Notes: generated from the letters alone by a model not told the origin. A DNA stretch of 64,000 nucleotides from Victivallis sp. Marseille-Q1083 (GCF_903645315.1 NZ_CAHJXL010000001.1:3334227-3398226), one strand, 5' to 3'; counted from the stretch's first letter, positions 36,501 to 45,333 are shown. A program made the numbers and translations.

Positions 36501-36643
36501 TGACTCGGCCGGAAAAGCAGCGGCTCTACATCGCAACCACCGGTTTGCCGGCCGGGAAATACCAACTGGAGCTTTTCCTGGATGATTCGTCGTCGTCAGC
36601 GGTGTCAGAAGAAAGTTGCCGGATTCTGCCGGCAGCATGGTGA
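33590..36643 (+). CDS. Large secreted glycosidase-like protein, 1017 aa (paralogue 1)
   Basis: Signal peptide MYNLAWIIVLAGWMAVAAG. Residues ~30-215 are beta-rich, ~215-590 look like a TIM-barrel with GHFYRPSKGYCRNYAPEWWTPERI, FYPEEEIGN (Glu385-387), WTFNRGFLRSAWGHYLQRIGATGC and NYERAALGLRDLALLRELA, the last resembling DUF4091-type C-terminal barrels of secreted glycosidases. Residues ~650-830 look like a CBM9/DOMON-type carbohydrate module (FYFEAEDPAFSTL, DDCFDIFLQPP, FIPYAALQL) and the rest are beta-sandwich. I cannot name a GH family. Directly followed by a paralogue; both are probably extracellular polysaccharide-active proteins under the regulator at 31797. Confidence 0.75.
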   Translation: MYNLAWIIVLAGWMAVAAGETVPEYYRILADDCELANTGVLPGRPEPTLWQPVPEESANGFAAALVDTEETPSPHWIWRETNPRREFHFISLLEEYRAQPLAVRCLRPLEALTVEGSDLVNAAGDRIGRENWDVRVVKNLYFQLENGPRQDSNLLMKGGARDWPADITVYYWLTIYTPAGTAPGLYSGTVTLRTAAGGEQILPVKLRVLEKNYRPPAGEWGMWIPGHFYRPSKGYCRNYAPEWWTPERIVDYFRFWKTRGFTSPTYSGWYPQIALVDGEIQIDFAEMDQLIAAPAQAGLTGQAVIGDTLLFEYWAHAAALQIQSSHQGEIPRRGTLGIRSDEALSCLSSGQPYGPLEAELFTAIMKKVMAHGREAGWPRMIFYPEEEIGNQPFKVAGYDFFMPLLRNAVGPEHCITIDNNIGHMNDRLDRGKRDHSRYRAYNAWDQPAIDDAKQESAAIWTFNRGFLRSAWGHYLQRIGATGCHQWADNWDGGSYGVWFNSIAAGDGKVLTSVNYERAALGLRDLALLRELADLGGGYAAELAQINAVVQLDLLQDRAQKYYHDLKDSDLEARRWQTLLALSRAGRLKIPLLPAAAPAPALVSAELLTNPVKFDAVEGPWLESCESTGMRLDGLATEAAYRKPEAVAAVFHWTKEQEARYRSQAASEEEYARYRPSPYRVAVTHDCRGIYFYFEAEDPAFSTLSRNRRHDDVAMWEDDCFDIFLQPPDGSGVWQVIFNTAGQVLLLQDESQPVPGSGIEVATVPNDDGIGYRQEVFIPYAALQLDGMPAVGTGWKLNLGRELHRSGQYTTWSQVVRNFGIGGGRLTFVDPSPEIKRLSWGNGRYGRNRLSGEVKEADAAVVLRSPSGAIYRTESGAGGEFELIFPVSAADAGTWQLTISGADGTVWRQQPWEVTPPEARVKVLAVSPVAISGDRIYCDAEFALGNAEENFVVRARLLDGNGREFPVTPLRLTRPEKQRLYIATTGLPAGKYQLELFLDDSSSSAVSEESCRILPAAW

Positions 36644-36660
36644 ACGGAGGAGGACGTGGC

Positions 36661-39645
36661 ATGAAGTACGGATGGTTAGGCATCGGTTTGTTGATGCTGG
36701 TGATGTCGGGGCGGGCGGAGCTGCCGGATTATTTCCGGATCTTGGCTGATGATTATCCGCTGCCGGGCGAGGCGTGCCGGCCGGGAACCGCGCCCGGCGG
36801 CTGGCAGCCGGCCGAATCGGACTGGACGGCCGGTTTCGGCTGCGGTCTGGCCGATGTGGAATTGTCGCCCCGGATGGATTGGGTATGGCCGGAAACGGCG
36901 CCGCGCCGGACGTTCCGGCTGATCGGGCAGCGCGGTGAAATCCGGGCGCAGTCATTTGTGGTCCGGACGTTGCGGGAGGTGAGCCGGCTGGAAATCGAAG
37001 CGACCGATTTGATTGGCCCGGACGGGGCGAAGATCGCCGCGGAAAATGTCGATGTCCGACGGGTCAAGTACCGGATTTATCAGAAAGACCGCGGCGAGGT
37101 GCAGGAAGGAAACCTGCTGCAGAAGGCGCTGCCGGGCGATTTCCCCGGCGGCTTGAGCCTTTGGCACTGGCTGTCGGTCTGGGTGCCGCCGAATGCTGCA
37201 CCGGGGGTTTATCAGGGTAGTCTGCGGTTGCGCGGGGCGACGGGTACGGTACAGACGATGCCGGTCGTCCTGCGGGTGCTGGCAAAAGATTTTCCCGGTT
37301 ACCCGGCCGGTTATTGGGGCGTATGGTTGCCCGGCCATTTCCACGGCAAGAGCGAAGGCGCCTGCCGGAATTATGCGCCGGAATGGTGGACGCCGGAGCG
37401 GATCGAAACTTTTTTCCGGTTTTTCCGGTCACGCGGCTTCAATTGTCCAGTCTATTCCGGCGTCTACAGCGAACTGTGGATGAGCGATGGCGAAATCCGG
37501 GCCGATTTCAGTGAAGTCAATCGCTTCGTGGCGGCGCAGCGCCGGGCCGGTGCGGATGCCGGACTGTTGCTGGATTCCATCGCTGTCGAACAGTGGGCGC
37601 ACGCGACCAACCGTTGGATTGTCGAACGATACGACGGCGTGAAACCGGCCGGTTTCCTGGGAATCAGCATGAAGGACGGCCGGCACTGCACCCAGACCGG
37701 GGTGGCGTATAATGAACTGGATTCGGCATATTTTGCCGATGCGGTCCGGCTGCTGAAACGGAATGCGGAAACGAACAATTGGCCGCACTATTTCATCTAT
37801 CCTGAAGAAGAAATCGACAACCGGCCGGAAAAAACCGCCGGCTATGAACACTTCATGCCGGTTTTGCGACGGATTGTCGGAGATGACCACTGCCTGGTGG
37901 TGGATAACAGCGTGGGGTATCCCTGGAGCAACCTTGACCGGGGACGGCGCGACCAGCTGCCGCACCGTTCTTACAATTTATGGGTGGAAACGGCTTTGCG
38001 CCAGGCGCGGGAAGACCGTGCTTCGGTCTGGACGTTCAACCGGGGCTGGGGGCGAACCGCCTGGGGGCTGTATCTGCAACGGATCGGCGCCGTCGGTGCC
38101 AACCAGTGGGCGGATGCCTGGGACGGCGGGAGTTACGGCGAGTGGTACAACGCTATTCCGACCGGAGATGGAACGGTGCTGACCTCGCTGAATTATGAAC
38201 GGGCGGCGCTGGGCCTGCGGGATTTGGCGGTGCTGCGGGAATTGGCCGGCCTAGTCGGGGAACTGCGGGAAGCCGGCCGGGCCGGGGATGCCGATTTTTA
38301 CCAAGCCAGGTTGGACGGTTTGAGTGCCTTTTTCCCGCTGGAAATGTTCTGTTGGGGGCTGGGGGAATACCAGGGTTCGGTCAAGGATGCCGAACTGGAA
38401 GCCAAGCGTTACCAGGCGCTGCAGGATATCGATGCGGCCGGACGTTTGCTGGGGCGGCCCGATTTTCTGGAAGCAACGGCGACGGCCGGCAAGCCGGCGC
38501 TGGCGGCCGCCGAAATTCCCGGAAGCCGCCGGACGGGGGCGGGTACGGCTGATCGATGGTTATTTCCGGACGGTCGGCCGACGACGGAATTTTCGTGGAC
38601 CGGCAAATCGGAAACTTATCAGCGTTCCGTGGCGGTTTCCGAGCAGCAGTTTTATGAACTGTATCAGCCGCCGCCGGTGACGGTGGCCGCAGCCTGCCGG
38701 GACGACGGCCTGGAGTTGAGCTTTCGCGACCCGCGCCGGAAAATCACCGGGACTGAGGCTGTTTTGCCGGTCGAACAGGAAGACGGTTACCGGATTGTCC
38801 TGCAGCCACAGGGAAGTGAGGATACTTACCGGTTTGTGCTGGATGCCGCCGGCCGGACTGCAGTTCGGAAAAATGGGGCGCTCATTCCGGTGGAATTGCC
38901 GGCACCGCTGACGGCCGGAGCGGACGGGGTGACGCAGCGCGTCGTGCTGCCGTGGCGGCTTTTTGGCCGCGAAGCGGTGCCGGAGCAGGAGCGTTGGAGG
39001 TTCAACGCGGCGCGTTTCTATGCGGCCGGATCGTTGTACGCGACCTGGACCCCGACCCGAGACGGCGTGGAATGCAATGACGGCTATCTGGTGTTCGACC
39101 TCTCCGGCGTTCCGGCGGAATCGGTGGAGATCGGCAACGTTTATCCGGGACGCAACCGGTTGAGCGGCGTTTTGCCGGCGCCCGGTCTGCCGGTGATTTT
39201 GACGGCCCCGGATGGCGAACGATGGGAGACGCGGAGCGGTGAAGGCGGTGACTTCCTGCTGGAATACCGGATGACGAATACGTCGGCGGGTAATTGGCAA
39301 TTGCGATTGGATACCCGCACGATACAATTTGCCGCGGCGGCGCGGCAAACTTATCTGACCGCTTTGATTCCCGGCGAAGCGGTGATTTCCGGAGAGCGGA
39401 CGCCGATTGACGTCGAATTTTTCATCGGCAACGCCGAACGAGACTTTGAGCTTGGCGGCGCGGTGGTCGCCGATGACGGACGCCGTCTGGAATTGTCGCC
39501 GATGGCGGTGCCGGACCCGGCGCACCGGCGCCTCTATCTGGATACCGCCGGCATTCCGGCCGGGCGATGGACGGTGTTGTTGAATTTGAACGGGGTGGAA
39601 CATCGGGCCGCGGGCTGCCTGAATGTTCTGGCGCCGGCTTGGTAA
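36661..39645 (+). CDS. Large secreted glycosidase-like protein, 994 aa (paralogue 2)
   Basis: The ATG at 36661 is preceded by GGAGGAGGA and starts a signal peptide (KYGWLGIGLLMLVMSGRA). The whole chain aligns with the preceding gene: YFRILADDYPLPG, GHFHGKSEGACRNYAPEWWTPERIE, IYPEEEIDN (Glu382-384), VWTFNRGWGRTAWG, LTSLNYERAALGLRDLAVLRELA and a C-terminal beta-rich half. Divergence is substantial, so the duplication is not recent. The shared Tyr/Phe-Tyr-Pro-Glu-Glu-Glu-Ile block is the best candidate for an acidic active site. Seventeen bases separate it from paralogue 1. Confidence 0.75.
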   Translation: MKYGWLGIGLLMLVMSGRAELPDYFRILADDYPLPGEACRPGTAPGGWQPAESDWTAGFGCGLADVELSPRMDWVWPETAPRRTFRLIGQRGEIRAQSFVVRTLREVSRLEIEATDLIGPDGAKIAAENVDVRRVKYRIYQKDRGEVQEGNLLQKALPGDFPGGLSLWHWLSVWVPPNAAPGVYQGSLRLRGATGTVQTMPVVLRVLAKDFPGYPAGYWGVWLPGHFHGKSEGACRNYAPEWWTPERIETFFRFFRSRGFNCPVYSGVYSELWMSDGEIRADFSEVNRFVAAQRRAGADAGLLLDSIAVEQWAHATNRWIVERYDGVKPAGFLGISMKDGRHCTQTGVAYNELDSAYFADAVRLLKRNAETNNWPHYFIYPEEEIDNRPEKTAGYEHFMPVLRRIVGDDHCLVVDNSVGYPWSNLDRGRRDQLPHRSYNLWVETALRQAREDRASVWTFNRGWGRTAWGLYLQRIGAVGANQWADAWDGGSYGEWYNAIPTGDGTVLTSLNYERAALGLRDLAVLRELAGLVGELREAGRAGDADFYQARLDGLSAFFPLEMFCWGLGEYQGSVKDAELEAKRYQALQDIDAAGRLLGRPDFLEATATAGKPALAAAEIPGSRRTGAGTADRWLFPDGRPTTEFSWTGKSETYQRSVAVSEQQFYELYQPPPVTVAAACRDDGLELSFRDPRRKITGTEAVLPVEQEDGYRIVLQPQGSEDTYRFVLDAAGRTAVRKNGALIPVELPAPLTAGADGVTQRVVLPWRLFGREAVPEQERWRFNAARFYAAGSLYATWTPTRDGVECNDGYLVFDLSGVPAESVEIGNVYPGRNRLSGVLPAPGLPVILTAPDGERWETRSGEGGDFLLEYRMTNTSAGNWQLRLDTRTIQFAAAARQTYLTALIPGEAVISGERTPIDVEFFIGNAERDFELGGAVVADDGRRLELSPMAVPDPAHRRLYLDTAGIPAGRWTVLLNLNGVEHRAAGCLNVLAPAW

Positions 39646-39702
39646 TCTTTAGCCTGCACGGACGGTTTCGCCCGAATCCAACAGAAAAGGAGACGAAAGC
39701 CA

Positions 39703-41037
39703 ATGATAACCCGATCGAGAATCATCGCGCCGGAGTGGCGGGTACTCGGCGGTTGGGCCGCCGTCTGCAACGGCGACTGGCGGTTGTGCGGCGCCGTATT
39801 GCGGCCGGATCAGCCTTGGGAACGGAACCGGCTCTTAAATTGTTTTCCCGGCACACCGATGCAGACTGAAACCGGCATCCGGCTCTACTATTCCCTGAGT
39901 ACCCTTGCCGACGACGGTTACCGCCTTGCCGTCGCCGAGTTCGACGCCGACTGGAGAGTGCGAAAACACCCCTTGAGCGGCCGTCCGGCTGACGCCGCCT
40001 GTTTGGACGGGCTGCCGGCGGATTGTCTGGCGATCCAGCCCAACGTCCTGCGGCTGGACGAAGAACATTGGCGGATGTATTTCTGGATGCACCGGCGGGG
40101 CGCGGAACCGTTATGCCGGTTCATGACGGCGGAAAGCGGCGACGGTCTGCACTGGCGCCTGGCGCCGGAAGCCGTTCCGGTCCTCTATCAGTTCAACGAC
40201 AGTGCGGTAAGCGCCGGCCGGGTGCCACCGGCATTGCGCTGCAATGATGCCACAACGGTGCTGCGCCGGCCGGACGGCGGTTGGGAACTCTACTCCGCTT
40301 CGCTCGTCGAAGTCGGCCGGCTGTCGCCCCGTTATATTCCGGCTGACCTTGCTGCCGGCAAAGTACGGATTATTCAGCGTTGGACCGGAGAGGACGGCCT
40401 CCGCTGGAACGCTCCGGAGGTGGTGATGACGCCGGATGAAAACGATGCCGCCGACCTGCAGTTCTATTACCTGCTACCCAGCGAGCTGCCGCGCGGCAGT
40501 TTTGCGTTGCTCGGCCGTTACGAAGCCGGCCGGCAGCGGCTGCGGATGGAAATGGCGTACAGTTTCGACCGGCGGCACTGGCAGCGCGGTCCCCGGGAGA
40601 ACATTTTTCCGCTGCCGCCGGGCATCGGTTCGGTGGTGCCGGCCCAACGGCTGTTGCCGCTCGGCGGCAAACTGGTGCTTTTCTACAACAACAGCAACTT
40701 CGATCACAACTTCCGTACCGCCGACGGCAGCGCGCCGGCGGTGACGGTCGACCGGGCGGAAATCGACGTCGGGCGTGTGATCGGCCGCCATTTGCGCGGA
40801 GCGGCCGTATTGTCGCCGCCGCTGCGGCTGGTCGGCGATTCGGTTCGACTGTGGCTGGCGGAAGACGCGGCGCTGACCGTCGAATGGCGCGATGCGTTCG
40901 GCGACGGGATTGGAGTGCCGCCGGAAGCGTTACCGTCCGGCGGTTGCCGGATCATTCCGGTTCCGCGGCGGCTGGCCGGAGCGGTCGGTCGGCTTCGACT
41001 GACCGGCAATGGCCGATTTTTCGATCTGGAATATTGA
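39703..41037 (+). CDS. Cytoplasmic five-bladed beta-propeller glycosidase-like protein, 444 aa
   Basis: No signal peptide. Repeated strand patterns such as IRLYYSLSTLADDGYRLAVAEFD, WRMYFWMHRRG, LCRFMTAESGDGLHW, CNDATTVLRRPDGGWELYSAS and GKLVLFYNNSN are those of five-bladed propeller families (GH43, GH32, GH68, GH130). The C-terminal ~80 residues form a small beta-sandwich. No unambiguous catalytic triad can be assigned by eye; D in LRCNDAT is one candidate. AGGAG 10 bases before the ATG. It follows the two secreted proteins and may act on their imported products, which is inference. Confidence 0.65.
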   Translation: MITRSRIIAPEWRVLGGWAAVCNGDWRLCGAVLRPDQPWERNRLLNCFPGTPMQTETGIRLYYSLSTLADDGYRLAVAEFDADWRVRKHPLSGRPADAACLDGLPADCLAIQPNVLRLDEEHWRMYFWMHRRGAEPLCRFMTAESGDGLHWRLAPEAVPVLYQFNDSAVSAGRVPPALRCNDATTVLRRPDGGWELYSASLVEVGRLSPRYIPADLAAGKVRIIQRWTGEDGLRWNAPEVVMTPDENDAADLQFYYLLPSELPRGSFALLGRYEAGRQRLRMEMAYSFDRRHWQRGPRENIFPLPPGIGSVVPAQRLLPLGGKLVLFYNNSNFDHNFRTADGSAPAVTVDRAEIDVGRVIGRHLRGAAVLSPPLRLVGDSVRLWLAEDAALTVEWRDAFGDGIGVPPEALPSGGCRIIPVPRRLAGAVGRLRLTGNGRFFDLEY

Positions 41038-41171
41038 AAAAAAGCCGTGGGAGGCGGAAATCCACCGTGCCGCGCCGACTGTTTTTCGGAATAATATCCG
41101 GTTTGGATACTTGAAGTCAACCGGATCGGCCGCTACAGTTATTCAGGTCCACAAATGTCAAGGAGGATATT

Positions 41172-41810
41172 ATGAACCGTTTTTCTGTCAGGTTGTTGGC
41201 CGGTGCCGCGCTGGCCGGTTTCGGAGTGTTGGCCCAGGCGGCCGATATCGAATTGCCGGAACCGGAGAAAAGCGGCGGCATGCCGTTGATGGAAGCGCTC
41301 CAGTTGCGGCAGTCGACGCGCGCTTACAGTGCGGAACCGCTCTCCGAACAATTGCTGAGCAATCTGCTGTGGGCGGCCGACGGCGTATCCCGGCCGGACG
41401 GCAAGCGTACCGCGCCGAGCGCGATGAATCAGCAGACGATCGATCTTTATGTATTGCTGGCCGGCGGCACTTACCGTTATGATGCGGCGCGCAACCGGCT
41501 GATCGAAGTGACCGACGGCGATTTGCGTTCCAAAGCGGTGATGCAGGACTTTGCCCAGAAAGCGCCGCTGGTGTTGGTTTATGTCACCGATACGACGAAA
41601 CGGCAGGGCGAGCAGGGGTTGTTTTACGGCGCGGTAGATTGCGGCTTCATCGGCCAGAATGTCTATCTGTTCTGTGCCGCCAACCGGCTCGGAACCGTTT
41701 TTCTCGGCAGTGTCAACGTCAAGGCGATGGAGACGGCGCTGAAGTTGCCGGAAAATCACAAAGTGATTTTCGCCCAGGCGGTCGGCCACCCGGCGGAAGA
41801 ACAGCAGTAA
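41172..41810 (+). CDS. Exported nitroreductase/SagB-ThcOx-like flavoprotein, 212 aa
   Basis: Signal peptide MNRFSVRLLAGAALAGFGVLAQA. The mature part is a single nitroreductase-fold domain: LMEALQLRQSTRAYSAEPLSEQLLSNLLWAADGVSRPDGKRTAPSAMNQQ is the family start with FMN-binding RQSTR and SAMN, and FYGAVDCGFIGQNVYLFCAANRLGTVFLGS the central dimer/FMN region. Such secreted relatives are common in Bacteroidota and Lentisphaerota; substrate unknown. GGAGG lies 8 bases before the ATG. Nothing links it clearly to the preceding glycosidase-like gene. Confidence 0.8.
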   Translation: MNRFSVRLLAGAALAGFGVLAQAADIELPEPEKSGGMPLMEALQLRQSTRAYSAEPLSEQLLSNLLWAADGVSRPDGKRTAPSAMNQQTIDLYVLLAGGTYRYDAARNRLIEVTDGDLRSKAVMQDFAQKAPLVLVYVTDTTKRQGEQGLFYGAVDCGFIGQNVYLFCAANRLGTVFLGSVNVKAMETALKLPENHKVIFAQAVGHPAEEQQ

Positions 41811-41852
41811 TCGCCGGCTGATTTTATCGCTTGGAACAGGAATCGGGCCAGC

Positions 41853-42692
41853 TCAGCGCAAGGTCGCGTGAAGCAGCCGAAAATGGTCGATCAGCCGCCG
41901 GGCGATGCTGCCGGGCGCCGGGATGGTCGGCAACGCATCGGCGGAGAACCAGCCCAGTTCGGTCAGCTCCGAGCCGTCCGGCCGGGCGTCGCCGCCGGCG
42001 TAACGGGCGGTGAAGCCGAGCATCAGGGCATTCGGGAACGGCCAGGTCTGGCTGCCGAAATATGCGATATGATCGACGGTGATGCCGGTCTCCTCGGCGA
42101 GTTCCCGGCGTACCGCCTGCTCCAGATTTTCGCCGGCTTCGACGAAGCCGGCGATCAGTCCGTAAAGGCCCGTTTTGAATTTCCGGTTGTGCGCCAGCAG
42201 AAGTTGGTCGCCGCGGGTTACCGCGACGATGATCGCCGGCGCCAGTTGCGGATAAAAGCGGCTGCCGCATTGCGGGCAAACCAGCGCGACATCTTCGGCG
42301 CAACCGACGGTCGGAGCGCCGCAACCGCCGCAGAAGCGGTGCTGTTTACGCCAGTAGAGCAGATGCTTGGCCCGGCTGGCGGCGAACTGGGCGTCATCGG
42401 GAAATTGCGCCAGCACCTGCCTGATTTCACAAACCTGCAATTGCGGCGGCAGCGCCGGCCATGCCGGTAATTCCAGCGCCAGACAGGACCGGCAATCAAA
42501 TTGGCCGACGTTCAGCAGCGGGGTGGCGCCGGGCAGTTCGAGTTCCGCCGCAGTCGGGAAACCCCAGGCCCCATCGGTTGCCGTCAACAGAATTTCCCGG
42601 TCCCGGAAGACGATGACGGCGGCTTCCGGCCGGCATTGCTGCAGGGTGGTCGGATGCGGCGCCGGGGCTGGAATAAAGCCGGCGGCGCTCAT
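41853..42692 (-). CDS. nudC: NADH pyrophosphatase NudC-like Nudix hydrolase, 279 aa
   Basis: Hydrolyses NADH (and NAD caps on RNA) to NMNH and AMP. Zinc ribbon Cys121, Cys124, Cys139, Cys142; Nudix box GFVEAGENLEQAVRRELAEETGI (within about 177-199); and SQTWPFPNALMLGF, the NudC-specific motif (usually SQPWPFPxS). ATG at 42692 with GGAGG 5 bases upstream. Its start overlaps the tatD stop by 4 bases. It ends the psd-pssA-epimerase-tatD-nudC unit. Confidence 0.9.
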   Translation of the reverse strand: MSAAGFIPAPAPHPTTLQQCRPEAAVIVFRDREILLTATDGAWGFPTAAELELPGATPLLNVGQFDCRSCLALELPAWPALPPQLQVCEIRQVLAQFPDDAQFAASRAKHLLYWRKQHRFCGGCGAPTVGCAEDVALVCPQCGSRFYPQLAPAIIVAVTRGDQLLLAHNRKFKTGLYGLIAGFVEAGENLEQAVRRELAEETGITVDHIAYFGSQTWPFPNALMLGFTARYAGGDARPDGSELTELGWFSADALPTIPAPGSIARRLIDHFRLLHATLR

Positions 42693-43471
42693 CGGTCCTC
42701 CAGTTGAAAAAAGGCCCCGGCGTTGGCGGTGGTCTGCGCGGCGACGGCTTCCGGCGAACAGTGTCGTTCGGCGGCTACCCGTTTGGCGACTTCGACGACG
42801 TAAGCCGGGTGGTTGGTTTGGCCGCGGTACGGCACGGGCGCCAGGTAGGGGGCGTCGGTTTCCAGCAGCAGGCGGTCGGCCGGAATCAATTGCAGCACCT
42901 CCCGGATATTGGCGGCCCGGGGAAAGGTGACCATGCCGGTGACGCCCAGATAAGCGCCCAGCGCCAGGAAACGTTCCGCCCAGCCGGGCGTCCCGGCGAA
43001 GCAGTGGATGACACAGCTGCCGCCGGCGGCTGTGAAATCCCGGACCAGTTGGTAACATTCCCGGTAGGCGGCGTCGCTGTCGTCCTTGTCCCGGCAATGG
43101 ATGATTGCCGGCAGGTGCCAGTCCAGCGCCAGCGCCAGAAATTTTTCGAAAACCTGGAATTGAAAGCGCCGGTCCGACTGATCGTAGAAGAAATCCAAAC
43201 CGAGTTCGCCGATCGCTTTCAAACGCGGATGGCCGTTGAAGCCGTCGAATTCGGCAATCGAACCGGCGTACCGGTCGGCGGCGTGGGGATGCACGCCGGC
43301 GGCGAACCAGGCGAAATCGATCGCCTCGGCGAAACGCTGCGCCCGGCAGCTCTCTTCGAAATCGCCGCCGACCGCCATCAGTTTGAACCGGTAGCCGGCC
43401 GGCAGAAGCGAACAGAACGCTTCCGGCGATTCTTCGCCGTACCAATGAAAATGCGAGTCGAATAATTCCAT
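42689..43471 (-). CDS. tatD: TatD-family metal-dependent hydrolase, 260 aa
   Basis: TIM-barrel deoxyribonuclease-type hydrolase. DSHFHW (5-10), GVHPHA near 62, GELGLDFFY, IIHCRD, VIHCFAG and LETDAPYLAP provide the metal ligands in the standard order. ATG at 43471 is preferred to an in-frame TTG at 43483. Reported activities include 3'-5' DNase and RNase on oxidised ends; the true role is uncertain in most bacteria. Confidence 0.88.
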   Translation of the reverse strand: MELFDSHFHWYGEESPEAFCSLLPAGYRFKLMAVGGDFEESCRAQRFAEAIDFAWFAAGVHPHAADRYAGSIAEFDGFNGHPRLKAIGELGLDFFYDQSDRRFQFQVFEKFLALALDWHLPAIIHCRDKDDSDAAYRECYQLVRDFTAAGGSCVIHCFAGTPGWAERFLALGAYLGVTGMVTFPRAANIREVLQLIPADRLLLETDAPYLAPVPYRGQTNHPAYVVEVAKRVAAERHCSPEAVAAQTTANAGAFFQLEDR

Positions 43472-43519
43472 AAATTTTAGCAATCCACTTGAAAAACGGA
43501 CCGGTCGGCATTCCGTGAG

Positions 43520-44482
43520 TTATTGTCGTCTGAAAGAAGCGGCGACATCGTCGATGATCGTCGCGAGCGAACGCTCCGGCTGCCAGTTCAGCAGTTTCTG
43601 GATCGCCATGGTATCCGGTTTGCGGCGCGGCATGTCGTCGAATCCTTTGCCGTAGGCCAGATCGTAGGGAACCATTTCAATGCTGGAGCGGCTGTTCAGC
43701 TGGGCGATGACCTGCTGCGCCAGTTCCAGGATGGTGATGCTGTGCTGGCTGCCGATGTTGTAGATCTGGCCGCAGGAGGCCGGGCAGTCGATCAGTTGCC
43801 GCAGAGCCCGGATGGTATCCTGAACGTGGCAGAAGCAGCGCGATTGGGTGCCGGTGCCGAAGACCCGGAGCGGTTCGTTCCGCAGCGCCGCATGGACGAA
43901 GCGCGGCAGCACCATGCCGTATTGGCCGGTCTGGCGCGGGCCGACGGTATTGAAAAGACGGACGACGGTGCCGGGCAGTTGATGACTTTGATGCAGCGCC
44001 ATCAGGTAAAATTCGTCGAGCAGTTTGCTGCAGGCGTAGCCCCAGCGGGAATGGGTCGGCGCGCCGATCAGCAGATTGTCCGCCTCGTGAAACAGCGGTT
44101 TGGAGGATTTGCCGTAAACTTCGCTGGTGGACGCTATGATGATCCGTTTGCCGTGCTCCGCCGCCGGCAGCAGGACATTCTCGGTGCCGTGCACGTTGGT
44201 GACGATGGTGCGGGCCGGCTGGTTGACGACCAGTTCGACTCCGACCGCGGCCGCTAGGTGGAAGATGACGTCGCTGGCGGCGATCAGCGGCCCGAGGCCG
44301 TCCATGGTGACGATATCGTCCTCGATGAACCGTAAATTCCGGTGGCCGGCGACCGCTTGCAGGTTGTCCCGCGAACCGGTCGACAAATTGTCGACGACGA
44401 TGACTTCATGGCCATCGGCGAGCAGTTGCTCGGTCAAATGGCCGCCGATGAAGCCGGCACCGCCGGTGATGAGAAAACGCAT
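43520..44482 (-). CDS. Extended SDR nucleotide-sugar epimerase/decarboxylase, 320 aa
   Basis: NAD-binding TGGAGFIGGHL (6-16), DNLSTG at about 31-36, HLAAAVGV near 76, catalytic STSEVYG and YACSK (Tyr-x3-Lys near 150), and VRLFNTVGPRQTGQYGMVLPRF, which resembles UDP-glucuronate decarboxylase and UDP-glucose 4-epimerase. Substrate class is UDP-sugar but not resolved further. Located between pssA and tatD, with 21 bases to pssA. Confidence 0.82.
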   Translation of the reverse strand: MRFLITGGAGFIGGHLTEQLLADGHEVIVVDNLSTGSRDNLQAVAGHRNLRFIEDDIVTMDGLGPLIAASDVIFHLAAAVGVELVVNQPARTIVTNVHGTENVLLPAAEHGKRIIIASTSEVYGKSSKPLFHEADNLLIGAPTHSRWGYACSKLLDEFYLMALHQSHQLPGTVVRLFNTVGPRQTGQYGMVLPRFVHAALRNEPLRVFGTGTQSRCFCHVQDTIRALRQLIDCPASCGQIYNIGSQHSITILELAQQVIAQLNSRSSIEMVPYDLAYGKGFDDMPRRKPDTMAIQKLLNWQPERSLATIIDDVAASFRRQ

Positions 44483-44503
44483 AGAAAATTCCCCGAAAAA
44501 AGT

Positions 44504-45322
44504 TTATTCCACCGCGATCCGCCGGCGGATGAAATGCGGCCGCAGCAATTGATACAGCGCAATTGCCGGACCGGACAGGATGTACAGATTGACCAATGCC
44601 ACCACGCCGTGAATTCGGAAAGCGAACAGGATGGCCAGCGCCAGCACGAACAACGCCAGCCGTTTCTTGTTGCGGCGGATGGAGAAGAACCACTTGCCCA
44701 TGTGCGGATACGGGATGTTGCTGACCATCAGCAGGCCGAGCAGCGCGGCGTACACCGGCATGATGAAACCGGGATGGATGTGGGCCAGTTCGGTCGGCGG
44801 ACGCTGGAAAAACAGCACGACGCTGCACAGCGCGGCGGCGCCGCCCGGTGAAGGCAGGCCGGAAAATTTTTCGGAACTTTTCTTTTCGAGGATGGCGTGG
44901 ACGTTGTAGGTGGCCAGCCGCAGGGCGGCGCAGCCGAGGTAGATGCCGCAGAAAATATAAGTCATCAAATTCTGCCAGTAAGTCATTTCGGCGCGCAGGC
45001 AGTGGGTCATGATGGCGGCGATGGTGGCCGGGGCGACGCCGAAAGTGACCATGTCGGACAGCGAATCCATCTGCACGCCATGCATGCTCGCCGCATTGAA
45101 GAGCCGGGCGGCAAAGCCGTCCAGCGCGTCGAAAACCATCGCGAAAATGATGATCCAGGCGCTGACCGCGAACACGTCGATTTCATCCCGGGGATTTTCA
45201 TAGACCTGCAGCGTATAAACGATGGCGACGAAGCCGCACAGGGAATTGCACAGCGTCAGCGCATTCGGCACCGCTTTCAGCCAGCGGTTATGCTGAATGA
45301 ACTCCTTGAATTTTTTTTTCAC
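44504..45322 (-). CDS. pssA: CDP-diacylglycerol-serine O-phosphatidyltransferase PssA, 272 aa
   Basis: Membrane enzyme making phosphatidylserine from CDP-diacylglycerol and serine. The CDP-alcohol transferase signature D65-x2-D-G-x2-A-R-x8-G-x3-D-x3-D90 is intact, and there are about eight membrane segments. The start is a GTG at 45322, because GGGAGA sits 5 bases upstream and no ATG is available without reading into psd. Twelve bases after psd; the two give phosphatidylethanolamine. Confidence 0.9.
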   Translation of the reverse strand: MKKKFKEFIQHNRWLKAVPNALTLCNSLCGFVAIVYTLQVYENPRDEIDVFAVSAWIIIFAMVFDALDGFAARLFNAASMHGVQMDSLSDMVTFGVAPATIAAIMTHCLRAEMTYWQNLMTYIFCGIYLGCAALRLATYNVHAILEKKSSEKFSGLPSPGGAAALCSVVLFFQRPPTELAHIHPGFIMPVYAALLGLLMVSNIPYPHMGKWFFSIRRNKKRLALFVLALAILFAFRIHGVVALVNLYILSGPAIALYQLLRPHFIRRRIAVE

Positions 45323-45333
45323 GCGAGTCTCCC

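Noticed and set aside
42693-43511. Extension of nudC upstream and plus-strand frame over tatD
   Set aside because: Both cover the intact tatD gene; nudC has a good SD and ATG at 42692.
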